Positions 1-8,637 of a DNA stretch of 44,078 bases are shown piece after piece (positions within the stretch are counted from its first letter, which is position 1; every line of letters starts with the position of its first letter). The notes below the pieces were generated by a model. The model was not told where the DNA came from. It worked only from the letters and a program-made list of their open reading frames with translations, and ran no database searches. Location: positions 1-44,078 of the forward strand of contig DAOOPA010000002.1 in NCBI GenBank assembly GCA_035388025.1. Reading direction: 5' to 3'. The stretch comes from JAAZMX01 sp035388025. Its GTDB lineage: Bacteria; Patescibacteriota; Patescibacteriia; UBA2196; GWA2-42-15. The translations under genes were made by a program, and so were the position numbers.

Positions 1-40
1 AAAAAATTATCAAAAAATATTACTAATTATTTGTCTGTTC

Positions 41-69
41 TAGACAAGCACCAAAGTGATTTTTATAAT
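41..69 (+). promoter_or_regulatory. sigma70-type promoter of tRNA-Leu
   Basis: A -35 box TAGACA (41-46) and a perfect -10 box TATAAT (64-69) are separated by exactly 17 nt, about 15 nt before the mature tRNA 5' end. Each box sits in a small inverted repeat: TTGTCT (31-36) with AGACAA (42-47), and AAAGTGATT (53-61) with AATCACTTT (67-75). The second palindrome could also be the terminator of a gene left of the window. Confidence 0.7.
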
Positions 70-84
70 CACTTTTATTCATTT

Positions 85-169
85 GCGGACGTGGCGGAAT
101 TGGTATACGCGCATGCTTGAGGTGCATGTGGGGCAACCCATGGGAGTTCAAGTCTCCCCGTCCGCACCA
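85..169 (+). tRNA. tRNA-Leu (GAG anticodon), CCA encoded
   Basis: Acceptor arms GCGGACG (85-91) and CGTCCGC (159-165) pair perfectly, followed by discriminator A and an encoded CCA. The anticodon stem CATGC/GCATG encloses the loop TTGAGGT, giving anticodon GAG. A long variable arm (GGGCAACCCA) marks it as a class II tRNA, as expected for leucine. The T arm GGGAGTTCAAGTCTCCC is intact. Confidence 0.96.
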
Positions 170-180
170 ATACATTTGAG

Positions 181-206
181 CTCCCTTTCGAGGGAGTTTT
201 TGTTTT
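181..206 (+). terminator. rho-independent terminator after tRNA-Leu
   Basis: Stem CTCCCT/AGGGAG with a TTCG tetraloop is followed by TTTTTGTTTT. It lies 12 nt behind the tRNA 3' end and ends that single-gene transcript. Confidence 0.88.
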
Positions 207-397
207 GGCTTGCAAATTAGTAATATATGGGGTAATCAAAAATAAATCAAAGTCTCAGCTCAAAGAAGTAGGCTTTTCTGCCAAGACAAAAACCAGCTGT
301 CACGTTCCGGCCGATATCAGGCCATCGATTTCTGGTTATTATCAATGGCAAACCTGGAATTGCCATCAAAGCCGCGGCAACAAAAAATTATCGACTG

Positions 398-598
398 GTG
401 GCGGCCAATAGCCAGCCGCGAATTAGTTTGGGCCGTCCCGTGGGATGGCGATCAGGACCAAAATATCCGGAAGTAAAAGTTGACAGCACTAATTATTGGC
501 GCTGTGGCGATTGTGGTTGTTGGAATTATGTATCCATGGGCAATATGGGTATCCAAAAATGCCATGGGTGCATCAAGGCGGTCATGGTTAAGCGCTAA
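398..598 (+). CDS. small zinc-ribbon-like protein, start uncertain
   Basis: The last 35 residues carry a W-x-C-x2-C-x3-N...C-x2-C pattern (cysteines near residues 35, 38, 54 and 57, with an extra Cys at 40), which looks like a zinc ribbon or a RanBP2-type finger with a lengthened loop. The GTG at 398 is the first canonical start in this frame and has no Shine-Dalgarno site. The frame is open back to 272, and that upstream part also reads like protein (short hydrophobic strands, typical codons) but holds no ATG, GTG or TTG. A strong hairpin terminator follows at 617, supporting a real transcript. It could therefore be a gene with an unusual start, or one whose 5' end has decayed. Function unknown; zinc binding is inferred from the cysteines only. 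Confidence 0.4.
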   Translation: MAANSQPRISLGRPVGWRSGPKYPEVKVDSTNYWRCGDCGCWNYVSMGNMGIQKCHGCIKAVMVKR

Positions 599-613
599 TT
601 CTCCGCTACAGTC

Positions 614-654
614 AAAGGGTGGATCGACTGATTGTCGATCTGCCCTTTTCTTTT
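614..654 (+). terminator. terminator behind the zinc-ribbon frame
   Basis: GGGTGGATCGAC (617-628) pairs with GTCGATCTGCCC (634-645), with two G-U pairs, and can be extended by AAA/TTT. TTTTCTTTT follows. The T tract runs into the -35 box of the next promoter. Confidence 0.8.
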
Positions 655-681
655 GCCAAGAAACTGGTTGGCGGTTATAAT
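653..681 (+). promoter_or_regulatory. sigma70-type promoter giving a leaderless start at 688
   Basis: TTGCCA (653-658), 17 nt, TATAAT (676-681). The ATG lies 6 nt after the -10 box, where transcription would normally begin, so the message probably has no 5' leader. Confidence 0.75.
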
Positions 682-687
682 GACTTT

Positions 688-2289
688 ATGAATAAATTCG
701 CAACTTGGCTGACAAAAAATGACAAAAAAGTACTGGCCGGCATGGTCGGCCTGTATATTTTAATTGTATCAACGGCGTGTATTTGGAAATACCAAAATTT
801 TCTATATGACGGACTAGATCTGGCGATTTATAATAATGCGCTCTGGAACACGGTTCAGGGCAACTGGTTTTGGTCATCAATCCAAGGACATAACTATTGG
901 GGCGATCATTTTGAACCGATTTTAATTTTACTCCTGCCGATCTATTATCTGTGGCAGTCGCCCCTAATGCTTTTGATTTTACAAACCCTGGTTTTGGGGC
1001 TAGCGGCTTGGCCGATTTATTTGGTGGTAAAAAAAGTTTATCCTGAGGAAGATCTGGCGATGAAGAATGGCCCCGTGTTAAAACCTGATTATGTTAATCA
1101 TAATTTACAGGTGTCAAAACGGGATCCCTCCGCTCCCCCGCAGAACTCAAGACGGGGTCGGTCGGGACAGGTTGCTGTTACCGCTATCGGTCTAACTCTC
1201 CTATGGCTCATCAATCCGCTCGTTCACAATGTCAACCTCTACGAATTTCACGCGATTGTTTTTTTGCCATTTTTCTTTTTCTGGCTATTTTATATTTATT
1301 TAAAAATAAAAACACGGCCCTCGAAAAAATTATTTTTATATTTTTATATTCTTGTATTCTTGTGTCTAATGATTCGCGAAGATGTGGCGTTTATTATCTT
1401 AACTTTTTTAATCATCCTCTGGCTTGACGCCTGGAAGAATAAAGAAAAACTCCTTTTACGAATTACTAGTTACGAGTTGCTAGTTACTCTTCTGTATCTA
1501 ATTCTGGCCTTTAAATTCATCGGCCATTTATCACCTTCTGGCTTTTCGCCCTTTGCTTTTTATTACGGCTGGCTATGGCAGGCTAATTGGCTGACGGCTA
1601 TTAAGCATCTTTTGACTCTAACGAACTTGGAAATGGTACTGGGTTTTCTGGCACCCTTTTTCTTTTTACCAGTGATCAAACCAAGGTGGTTACTAATCTC
1701 GGTAATACCTTTGGCGCAAATAATATTGTCGGCCGCTGGCGGCGGAGCCCAGGTCTGGCAAATACATTATGGGGCTTTATTTTTACCAGCGCTAATGATT
1801 GCTTTTATTTATGCCTGGCCAAGGGCAAATGAAGCCAGTGCGCGTTATTTTAAAGATCAGCGAATTTTATTTTTAATAATAGTACTTTTCAATCTGGCCC
1901 TGTGGCCGAATTTTGGCCCTGTGGCCAGACAAAATAAAATCGCCGATCGACAGACGGTGAAGACGATGCTAGAGCAGATTGAGCCTGATGCGTCCATAAT
2001 GGCCAGTTTTAGACTTTTGCCAAATTTGTCCAGCCGGAAGGAAATTTATTCCTTGCATTATTATTTCTTGGGTGTGCAACAGTTTGCCCAGGCGGAATAT
2101 ATTTTGGACAGGGATCCGGAATATATTTTAATGGACAAAGATGACTATCAATATTTTGACGATATTTTAAAAACTTCAGCTTGGGCCGGAGCCTATTATG
2201 ACCGAGGTTATCAACGGCTAGGACAACTTTTATCTAACTACCAAAAGATGGAAGAAGCTAAGACAATAAGTTTGTGGCAAAAAAATTAA
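688..2289 (+). CDS. DUF2079 family polytopic membrane protein
   Basis: A protein of 533 residues with about ten or more hydrophobic helices. The DUF2079 signature is clear: DLAIYNNALW near residues 44-53, GDHFEPIL near 72-79 in the first extracytoplasmic loop, and NLYEFHA near 183. The family is held to be GT-C-like membrane glycosyltransferases; donor and acceptor here are unknown. The start is ATG 688: an upstream TTG frame exists (619) but covers the promoter and the terminator. Residues about 118-160 form an unusually long hydrophilic loop rich in Pro, Arg, Ser and Asn; its DNA resembles intergenic repeats of this genome. The gene is alone on its strand and converges on the minus-strand glycosyltransferase operon. 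Confidence 0.85.
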   Translation: MNKFATWLTKNDKKVLAGMVGLYILIVSTACIWKYQNFLYDGLDLAIYNNALWNTVQGNWFWSSIQGHNYWGDHFEPILILLLPIYYLWQSPLMLLILQTLVLGLAAWPIYLVVKKVYPEEDLAMKNGPVLKPDYVNHNLQVSKRDPSAPPQNSRRGRSGQVAVTAIGLTLLWLINPLVHNVNLYEFHAIVFLPFFFFWLFYIYLKIKTRPSKKLFLYFYILVFLCLMIREDVAFIILTFLIILWLDAWKNKEKLLLRITSYELLVTLLYLILAFKFIGHLSPSGFSPFAFYYGWLWQANWLTAIKHLLTLTNLEMVLGFLAPFFFLPVIKPRWLLISVIPLAQIILSAAGGGAQVWQIHYGALFLPALMIAFIYAWPRANEASARYFKDQRILFLIIVLFNLALWPNFGPVARQNKIADRQTVKTMLEQIEPDASIMASFRLLPNLSSRKEIYSLHYYFLGVQQFAQAEYILDRDPEYILMDKDDYQYFDDILKTSAWAGAYYDRGYQRLGQLLSNYQKMEEAKTISLWQKN

Positions 2290-2311
2290 AAGGCTTTTAA
2301 GTTTTAATATA

Positions 2312-2341
2312 AAAAATCCGGCTTTAGAAGGCCGGATTTTT
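2312..2341. terminator. bidirectional terminator between convergent genes
   Basis: AAAAATCCGGC (2312-2322) pairs perfectly with GCCGGATTTTT (2331-2341), giving a U tract in both directions. The stop codon of the minus-strand gene lies in the loop and its last codons form one arm. Confidence 0.9.
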
Positions 2342-3856
2342 GAAAATGAAGACCGTGGTTTTTTCAAAGCCGCCAAATTCTTTTTGGGTCACAGTTTCCC
2401 AGTGGTGTTTTAAAAACCAATCAAGCACCAAATCCGCCCGATGAGTTTGGGCGGAAATGCCTGGGTAAACCAGGATAATTCTTTGGTTGGTCTCAAAAAC
2501 CTGATTAAAGTCTGGGAGCTGTTCGGCGTTGAGCACCGGATACCAATTATATTTGACCGCCAAAAGCAGTTGATCGTCGCCCAAATCGCGAGTCAGGACG
2601 TGGTTAATAGGCAAAGCTTTGGAGCGATAATGATCAACGATAATATCATAGACAAAGGCTGGAAAAAATACACTATCACCAGGCCGGACATTGGCTTCGA
2701 TATAAGAGGTAATCGTTTGCCACTGATGTTGGCCTTGGTTTTTGATAATCCACAGGTTGTATGGGGCAAAAAGTAAAAACAAAACAATAATAATTATTCG
2801 GACAAACAAGCTCTTGAGCCGGAGACGGTCGAAACCAAGAGCCAATAACAGAAAAAGACCAGCGCTCCCGATCAAGTAATACTTAGATACCCAAACTTGA
2901 AAACAAAAGCCAATCGCTAGGGGCACTAAAAAAATAAATAAAGCAAAGAGACTGCCCGGAGCTGGATCATATTTGATTTTTATCTCGCCGGCGGCTGATT
3001 GATTAAAGAAAAAGCGAGCCAGCGCCCAAACGAAAAAAATCCCCAAAATAATCAGAGCGCCAAACTCCAAAAAAGGATTTTCGTCACCCAAGAAAAAGAA
3101 AGAGCGCGGCAATTCAAAAAGAAAAAATCCGCCACCACCGGCAGTGTGCAAGTACCAAGCACCGTTATTGAAGCGGGCAAGGCTATGCTTGGCAAAATTG
3201 TAAAACCAAGGCAACCAGAGCAACAGAATGGCGCCGTTAGCCACCAGCCAAGCGCGCCAAGTAATATTTTTGCGTCGAAGTAAATAATACGCAAACAGCC
3301 AATACAAATTGACGCTTAGGAGAAGAAAAACAGCAGTCAAATGAGTATAGAGAGCACCCAAGGCACAAGAGGCATAAAAGATCAAAAAACTATTTTTACC
3401 TTCGGTTAGATAACGCCAGAAGAAATAGCAAGCCAGGAGTGCGAAGAACAACAATAAAGGATACATGCGCGCATCCATAGAGGTGAACAGGTGATAACAG
3501 GAAAAGGCGGAAAGAAAAGCGGCAAAAAGTCCAACTGAATGACGGCCGGATATTTTCTTGCCCAAGAGATAAAACAAAAGAATATTGAGGGCGGAGAAAA
3601 GGACAGAAGATAAACGCAGTATTGGCTCGCTGGAACCAAATAATTTGATCCAAAAATGAAGAAGCCAATAGTGGAGAGGTGGATTATTTTCCCATTGAAG
3701 ATACTGCCAACTGCCAATAATGCTTTTCTCGGCGATTTTTAAACTAACCACCTCATCGAACCAAAAACTTTGCGAATGAAAAACAGCAATCAGCCGCAGG
3801 GCGAGGCCAGCTAAAAAAATCAGAAATAAATAAATAGTAGCTTGAGATTTTTTCAT
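2324..3856 (-). CDS. GT39/ArnT-like membrane glycosyltransferase
   Basis: A 510-residue polytopic protein of the PMT/ArnT (GT39, GT-C fold) type. The first external loop carries FWFDE (residues 31-35), the acidic pair that in this superfamily contacts the acceptor or lipid-linked donor. NNPPLHYWLLHF follows at 57-68, a typical second motif. Such enzymes move a sugar from polyprenyl phosphate to a lipid, glycan or protein outside the membrane; the substrate cannot be read from sequence. It is the last gene of the minus-strand operon. Its ATG shares one base with the upstream stop (TAATG), pointing to coupled translation with the polyprenyl-phosphate mannose synthase-like gene. Its 3' end is built into the terminator. 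Confidence 0.82.
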   Translation of the reverse strand: MKKSQATIYLFLIFLAGLALRLIAVFHSQSFWFDEVVSLKIAEKSIIGSWQYLQWENNPPLHYWLLHFWIKLFGSSEPILRLSSVLFSALNILLFYLLGKKISGRHSVGLFAAFLSAFSCYHLFTSMDARMYPLLLFFALLACYFFWRYLTEGKNSFLIFYASCALGALYTHLTAVFLLLSVNLYWLFAYYLLRRKNITWRAWLVANGAILLLWLPWFYNFAKHSLARFNNGAWYLHTAGGGGFFLFELPRSFFFLGDENPFLEFGALIILGIFFVWALARFFFNQSAAGEIKIKYDPAPGSLFALFIFLVPLAIGFCFQVWVSKYYLIGSAGLFLLLALGFDRLRLKSLFVRIIIIVLFLLFAPYNLWIIKNQGQHQWQTITSYIEANVRPGDSVFFPAFVYDIIVDHYRSKALPINHVLTRDLGDDQLLLAVKYNWYPVLNAEQLPDFNQVFETNQRIILVYPGISAQTHRADLVLDWFLKHHWETVTQKEFGGFEKTTVFIFKNPAF

Positions 3857-4554
3857 TATGAGAATTTTAACTTGAAAACCAATTTAAAAAATTCCAGGAT
3901 ATCTTTTCGGCCCAGCTTGGATGTGCCGATCCGGCGATCCGGAAAAGTGACGGGGATTTCCACGATCTTCAGGCCGGCTTTTTCCAGACGATAAATCATT
4001 TCTATCTGAAAAGCGTAACCGTTGCTTTTTAAGCGCGCGTAGTCGACACTCTCCAAGGCGGAGGAACGGAAACACCGGAAACCGGCGGTGATATCATGGG
4101 TTTTCAAACCAAGAACTAAACGGGCAAAAAACATAGCGCCATCGGAATACAATTTGCGGCGCCAATTCCAGCCGATGATTTGGCCGCCTGCAACTTTCCT
4201 CGAGCCCATGGCGAGATCGGCACCAGCTTCTACCGCGCTAATAAGACGAGGCAAATCCCCAGGATTATGAGAAAAATCCGCGTCCATCTCAATCAGACAT
4301 TTAGCGCCAGCGGAGAGACAATATCGAAATCCTTCGCGATAAGCCGAGCCGAGACCGAGCTTGCCGGCGCGATGAATCACATGGAGCGGATAGAGCGCGG
4401 ACAATTGATCAGCCAGCGAACCGGTGCCGTCAGGAGAATTATCATCAACAACAACGACGGACAGTCCATTAATCTTTAAATCAAAAATAGCCTCTACCAG
4501 ACGAGGAAGATTTTCCGCTTCATTGTAGGTGGGGATGATGACCCAGGTTGGCAT
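3856..4554 (-). CDS. polyprenyl-phosphate mannose synthase-like GT2 glycosyltransferase
   Basis: 232 residues, the length of the catalytic domain of DPM1/Ppm1 enzymes without a C-terminal membrane part. It shows the GT-A start VIIPTYNEAENL (residues 5-16), the nucleotide motif VVDDNSPDGT (35-44) and the metal motif DAD (91-93) in EMDADFSH. The family transfers mannose (or another hexose) from GDP- or UDP-sugar to polyprenyl phosphate on the cytoplasmic face. Two flanking GT-C genes in the same operon are the natural users of the product. Mannose is the best guess because the downstream half of the protein (ITAGFRCFR, SNGYAFQIEM) follows DPM1 closely. Confidence 0.88.
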   Translation of the reverse strand: MPTWVIIPTYNEAENLPRLVEAIFDLKINGLSVVVVDDNSPDGTGSLADQLSALYPLHVIHRAGKLGLGSAYREGFRYCLSAGAKCLIEMDADFSHNPGDLPRLISAVEAGADLAMGSRKVAGGQIIGWNWRRKLYSDGAMFFARLVLGLKTHDITAGFRCFRSSALESVDYARLKSNGYAFQIEMIYRLEKAGLKIVEIPVTFPDRRIGTSKLGRKDILEFFKLVFKLKFS

Positions 4555-4568
4555 AAAATATTTTTAAC

Positions 4569-6230
4569 TTACTTTAAATCTACCTGATAAATGACAACTT
4601 GGCCAGAGCGGAAAACCGGATGGAGGTAATTTTTTTCTTCAGGCTCAAATTCTCCGACTATGTCTTCGCTTGGACTGAAGAAAACATAGTTAATCTGATT
4701 AATTTTTAAAAAATTAATTTTGCGATCGTCGAAATCATTGGTCTTGAAAAATAAGTAGGCTAAACCAAATTTACTTTCAAAAAATAAAGTTTCGACTCCA
4801 TGGCCGACAAACACGCGCCGGCCGGCCACTCCGGGGATCAAATTGCCGTTGATAATATCCGACAAAATCAGGTCATCGGCGGATAGGTTAGCTTGAAGCC
4901 AGCGGTAGCCAGCAAAGCGGTCGGCGGAAATATAAAGCTGTTCTTTGTATTGAGGGTCGGCAAAGACGGAGAATTCCCTGACCAGATTAAAAATCTGAGA
5001 GGGGCAGAATATAGTGATGAAAAGGATAAGCGCTAAATATTTGTTGCGGACATAGAAATCGAAATGGTGGGCGGATAATCGACGGCGCAACCATTCATAA
5101 AAATAACGCAGACCGAATACGGCCAAGAGTGTCATCGGGATCTGCCAGCCCTGAAGCATGCGCCGTTGCCAAGGCAAGGGTGAATAAATAAGTAAAAACT
5201 GTACAAAAAACCAAACCGTCAGAAAAACATACTCCGGACGCCAAGCGCGACGACGAAAGAATGTAATCAGACAAAATATCAGCAAAATCAAAAGCGGAGC
5301 ATAACTAATCATGGTGACCCAAAGAGAAGGAGTCAAACAGACGTTTTGTAAGGTACGAAAGCGGGTCAGATCGTCGCTGCTCATCAGCCAAAAATAATAG
5401 ACGATTATAGGCAAAGAAAATAAACTGACAATAAAAAAGTAGCCTAATTGCGTAAAATCAATTTTTTTATTCTTGATAAACAACCAACCAAGGTAGACCC
5501 CCAGCACTCCGAAGATAGTGGGCAAATGGAAAGGGTGGAAGGAAAAAAGAAACAAGGCCGCCAACCCGGAAAAGATCGCGTAACTGGCGCGGCGTGATTG
5601 AAGCGCCCAGAAAAAAAACAAGAAAATCAAGCTAATAAGTAAGGTGGAAAGGATAAGGTGCGGAGACTGGAGTAGCGTCAAAAGACTGTTGCTTTCCGGC
5701 GCCCAGAGATCTAATGGCCAATTGTACCAACCTTTTTGATAAACGTTATTTTCCAAAAAAGGAGAGGCGGTGGCGCCCCAACCCGAGGCAAAAGCCAGAA
5801 AAATAAAGCTGATAGCGCGCCAAGTTTTGGCGCGAAAAAAATAAGCGGAGATAAAATAGAGCACAAAAATCAAAGCCGGAATCAAAATAATCCTAGCCAG
5901 CTGGAAGGCAATAATATTGGAAAGACCAAAAAATTTAGCCCCTAGACCGAGCAATAACCAAAAAAGATTCAGCATTGGATAGGGTTGGGGTTCGGTCGTA
6001 TATAAATCAGAAAAAAGCCCATGCCCTTGGCGCACCTGTTCTAGATAAGAGTAATAAACATGGATATCCCCCGGGGTAAGCGAATGGAGACCGGTGTAGT
6101 GATAACCAACCGGGGTAACCAGCCAACCATAAAAGTAGGGCGCGGTTGTAAGCAAAATAACAAAAACAGAAATGGCAATAACCAGGAACCATTCACGACG
6201 AGCAATAGATTTTAGGAGGTCGCGCAACAT
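4569..6230 (-). CDS. GT-C-like polytopic membrane protein
   Basis: 553 residues with about 11-13 hydrophobic segments and a soluble C-terminal portion of roughly 130 residues. The first long external loop contains LTPGDIHVYYSYLEQVRQG (residues 51-69) with a conserved-looking Asp, the position at which GT-C enzymes hold their catalytic acid. I do not recognise a named family beyond uncharacterised membrane glycosyltransferases. It sits mid-operon, 3 nt after the next GT-C gene and 14 nt before the mannose synthase-like gene, so a role in the same glycan pathway is inferred from context. Confidence 0.7.
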   Translation of the reverse strand: MLRDLLKSIARREWFLVIAISVFVILLTTAPYFYGWLVTPVGYHYTGLHSLTPGDIHVYYSYLEQVRQGHGLFSDLYTTEPQPYPMLNLFWLLLGLGAKFFGLSNIIAFQLARIILIPALIFVLYFISAYFFRAKTWRAISFIFLAFASGWGATASPFLENNVYQKGWYNWPLDLWAPESNSLLTLLQSPHLILSTLLISLIFLFFFWALQSRRASYAIFSGLAALFLFSFHPFHLPTIFGVLGVYLGWLFIKNKKIDFTQLGYFFIVSLFSLPIIVYYFWLMSSDDLTRFRTLQNVCLTPSLWVTMISYAPLLILLIFCLITFFRRRAWRPEYVFLTVWFFVQFLLIYSPLPWQRRMLQGWQIPMTLLAVFGLRYFYEWLRRRLSAHHFDFYVRNKYLALILFITIFCPSQIFNLVREFSVFADPQYKEQLYISADRFAGYRWLQANLSADDLILSDIINGNLIPGVAGRRVFVGHGVETLFFESKFGLAYLFFKTNDFDDRKINFLKINQINYVFFSPSEDIVGEFEPEEKNYLHPVFRSGQVVIYQVDLK

Positions 6231-6233
6231 AGA

Positions 6234-7904
6234 TTATTTTATTTGGTAGACATAGTCATTATCGCTCTGATGGATCAGGGTGGCGAAATCACCAGAAGAT
6301 AAAAGGTTGGTTATTTTTTCCTTGAAGGCTGGGGGATAAAAATTAAAATGAAAGATGAGCCGAGTGGCCCCATAATCCTTGGCGGCTCCAAGATCAGAAA
6401 CATCTAAATTAAAATCAAACAATTTTTTATTGAGCTCCTGGTGGGAGCGCGGAGAGTAGCCGCTATAACCATTAATTATCTTTTGAAAGTGGGAGATAGA
6501 CCAATATTCATAAATAGCATCCCAGTTGTTTTCTAGCCGACTCACCCCAGAGGGTAACTCTAAGTAAATTTGATTGGGTGGCTGATTTTTTAACCAATTA
6601 CAAACAGCGGGCGGTGGCAAGGTCTGCACATAAGGCTTGGGCGTGGTAAAGCTAAATTCTACAAACAATAAAATAAAAAGAGAAAAGGTTATGATTAAAA
6701 TTTTAGAATGATTGTTTTTTTGTTTGATAAGAAAAAATTCTTTTAGGCCAAAAGCAATAATCACGCTGACGGCTAAGAGAAAAAAGATACTATAGCGGCC
6801 GACGGCCCGAATACCATTAAAGCCTGGTAGAAAATGATAGAAAATAGCCCAGGGACCCAATAGCCCGCTGGTTTCCGAGCGAGTCAGTTGTAGATAATAG
6901 CCAAGGGAACAAAGCAGAGCCAAAAAGCCAAAAGCATAATAGGCAATCAAGCGGCGATCAGGGGTGCGAGCGCGAAAAATAAAAACAGAACTCGCGATCA
7001 ATAAAAGCCAGATTAAAATACCTGGGCCAACCGCCCACTCGGGGAAAAAAGCTGGATAAAAAATATGGTAAAAGAAGGGGCTAACAAAATAATCTATTAA
7101 GTCTGGAGAAAGACCTTCAATATTATTAATCGAGCGCTCTAGACCAAGCTCTTGTCTTGTTTGAAAATAAGGCCAAGTAAAAGTCGTGACAAGGGTGGCA
7201 AGAATTAAGATGATGACAGCAATCTTTAACCAGTATTTCCTGAGAAGGACTAAACTGCCAGACTGCCAGTGGGCGACGGCCAAAAAGGCAAAGACAAATG
7301 GCAAAAAAAGAAAATACTGCATGGCATTTAGAAAGACCAAGAGAGTAAAGATTAAAAAAAGAAAAATATTGGGCCAAGAGAAGCGGGTAAAAATCTTTTG
7401 AGCATAAAGTAAAAAATATGGCAACCACATGCCCGACAAATTAATGTGTTCCAGATGATTGATTTTGTAAGGCGCAAAAGCATAAATAAAGGCGGCAACA
7501 AAAGAAGCAAATTTGTTCTTGGTGAGATAATAAGCCAATAAATACATACCGAGGCCACCGATAGCAAAGGTTAAATGGCAAACAAGGTTATAAACAAGAA
7601 TAATATTTTTAAAAATCAGAAACAGGGGCCAAGCCAAAAGCAAGGAACCGAACATGTTTTCGGTAAAAGCCAAGGTATTTTTGAAGGGAGCAAAAGTATT
7701 GGTATCAAAAACCGTGAGCGGATTGATAGGAATTTGGTGCATTTCCCATGACCAAATCCAACTAACAAGAAGAGGGTCACCGCCCTGGGGTGCCATATTA
7801 TCAAGGTGAGTAATGGGTGCCCGAGTAAACCAGAAAGACAAAATAAAAAATAAAACAAAGATACCAAGGCAAACTATTTTGTGATTTATTTTGGGGAGAG
7901 ACAT
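6234..7904 (-). CDS. GT-C-like polytopic membrane protein
   Basis: 556 residues, about 11-12 membrane segments and a periplasmic-type C-terminal domain of about 130 residues. The first loop holds GGDPLLVSWIWSW (residues 41-53), then FDTNTFAPFKNTLAFTEN (66-83), a motif pair typical of a widespread uncharacterised bacterial membrane glycosyltransferase-like family. The Asp in GGD is the likely catalytic acid (inference). It lies 8 nt behind the GT2 gene and 3 nt ahead of the next GT-C gene, so the operon is translated almost continuously. Confidence 0.72.
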   Translation of the reverse strand: MSLPKINHKIVCLGIFVLFFILSFWFTRAPITHLDNMAPQGGDPLLVSWIWSWEMHQIPINPLTVFDTNTFAPFKNTLAFTENMFGSLLLAWPLFLIFKNIILVYNLVCHLTFAIGGLGMYLLAYYLTKNKFASFVAAFIYAFAPYKINHLEHINLSGMWLPYFLLYAQKIFTRFSWPNIFLFLIFTLLVFLNAMQYFLFLPFVFAFLAVAHWQSGSLVLLRKYWLKIAVIILILATLVTTFTWPYFQTRQELGLERSINNIEGLSPDLIDYFVSPFFYHIFYPAFFPEWAVGPGILIWLLLIASSVFIFRARTPDRRLIAYYAFGFLALLCSLGYYLQLTRSETSGLLGPWAIFYHFLPGFNGIRAVGRYSIFFLLAVSVIIAFGLKEFFLIKQKNNHSKILIITFSLFILLFVEFSFTTPKPYVQTLPPPAVCNWLKNQPPNQIYLELPSGVSRLENNWDAIYEYWSISHFQKIINGYSGYSPRSHQELNKKLFDFNLDVSDLGAAKDYGATRLIFHFNFYPPAFKEKITNLLSSGDFATLIHQSDNDYVYQIK

Positions 7905-7912
7905 AATCGTCT

Positions 7913-8620
7913 TTAATGACGGCTGGCGTAAAGCCGATAAATATTTTTTAAATATTCAATCATGGCCCTGAGCAGGCCAACCTTGCTGCGGCGGTTGGTA
8001 TTTTTTATTTCCTGCCAGACCACGGGGATTTCTTGAATGGCGAGATTGGCTCTTTCGGCCAAAATAATAAGTTCGGTGTCAAAAAACCAAGTCCGGTTTT
8101 TGATCCGGGGCACAATTTGACTAACGACTCGATGGTTGACGGCCTTAAAACCGCAAGGCGCGTCTTGAACTTTTAGACCAAGTAAAATTTTTAAAATCAA
8201 ACGTAAAAAATTGGAGATCAAGCGACGGACAAATGAACGCTCGACTGATGAGCCACTAACGAAGCGCGAACCGGCAGCGATATCGGCTCCGGATTGAACG
8301 GCAGAGACGAGCGGTGGCAGGGCGGATAAATCCACGGATAGATCCGCATCCATAAAAATATAAATATCAGCTGGAAACTTTTGCCAGGCCGAGATCACGG
8401 CCAAGCCTTTGCCGCGGCCAGCTAACCGTAGGTGTTTTATTTCTGGATAAAGGGTGGCCAAGCGCCCGGCAATATCCGATGTGCCATCGTCGGAAGCATT
8501 GTCGCTGATGATGATCTGCCAGGGCGCGAGAATATTTTTTTGACAAAAGGCAAAAAGCTGAAGAATATTTTTCTCCAAAATAGAAGCTTCGTTGTAAGCT
8601 GGGATGACGATGGAAACCAT
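7913..8620 (-). CDS. dolichyl-phosphate glucose synthase-like GT2 glycosyltransferase
   Basis: 235 residues with GT-A features: VSIVIPAYNEASILEKN (2-18), SDNASDDGT (39-47), GRGKGLAV (68-75) and the metal motif DAD (91-93). The GRGKG element and the FFDTEL segment in the second half resemble dolichyl-phosphate beta-glucosyltransferases (ALG5-like) more than the DPM1 type, so the operon seems to make two different polyprenyl-phosphate sugars. No C-terminal membrane anchor is present; the product must work at the inner face of the membrane. Confidence 0.82.
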   Translation of the reverse strand: MVSIVIPAYNEASILEKNILQLFAFCQKNILAPWQIIISDNASDDGTSDIAGRLATLYPEIKHLRLAGRGKGLAVISAWQKFPADIYIFMDADLSVDLSALPPLVSAVQSGADIAAGSRFVSGSSVERSFVRRLISNFLRLILKILLGLKVQDAPCGFKAVNHRVVSQIVPRIKNRTWFFDTELIILAERANLAIQEIPVVWQEIKNTNRRSKVGLLRAMIEYLKNIYRLYASRH

Positions 8621-8637
8621 ATGACGAAAACAAACAA

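Noticed and set aside
345..476. 43-codon frame starting MANLE in a third frame over the zinc-ribbon region
   Set aside because: Reads somewhat like protein but lacks a ribosome site and ends without a terminator; the frame with the Cys motif fits the downstream terminator better.
1441..1500. Short direct repeats (ACTAGTTACGAG / CTAGTTAC) as a CRISPR or recombination site
   Set aside because: Only two imperfect units inside a coding membrane segment, with no spacer structure.
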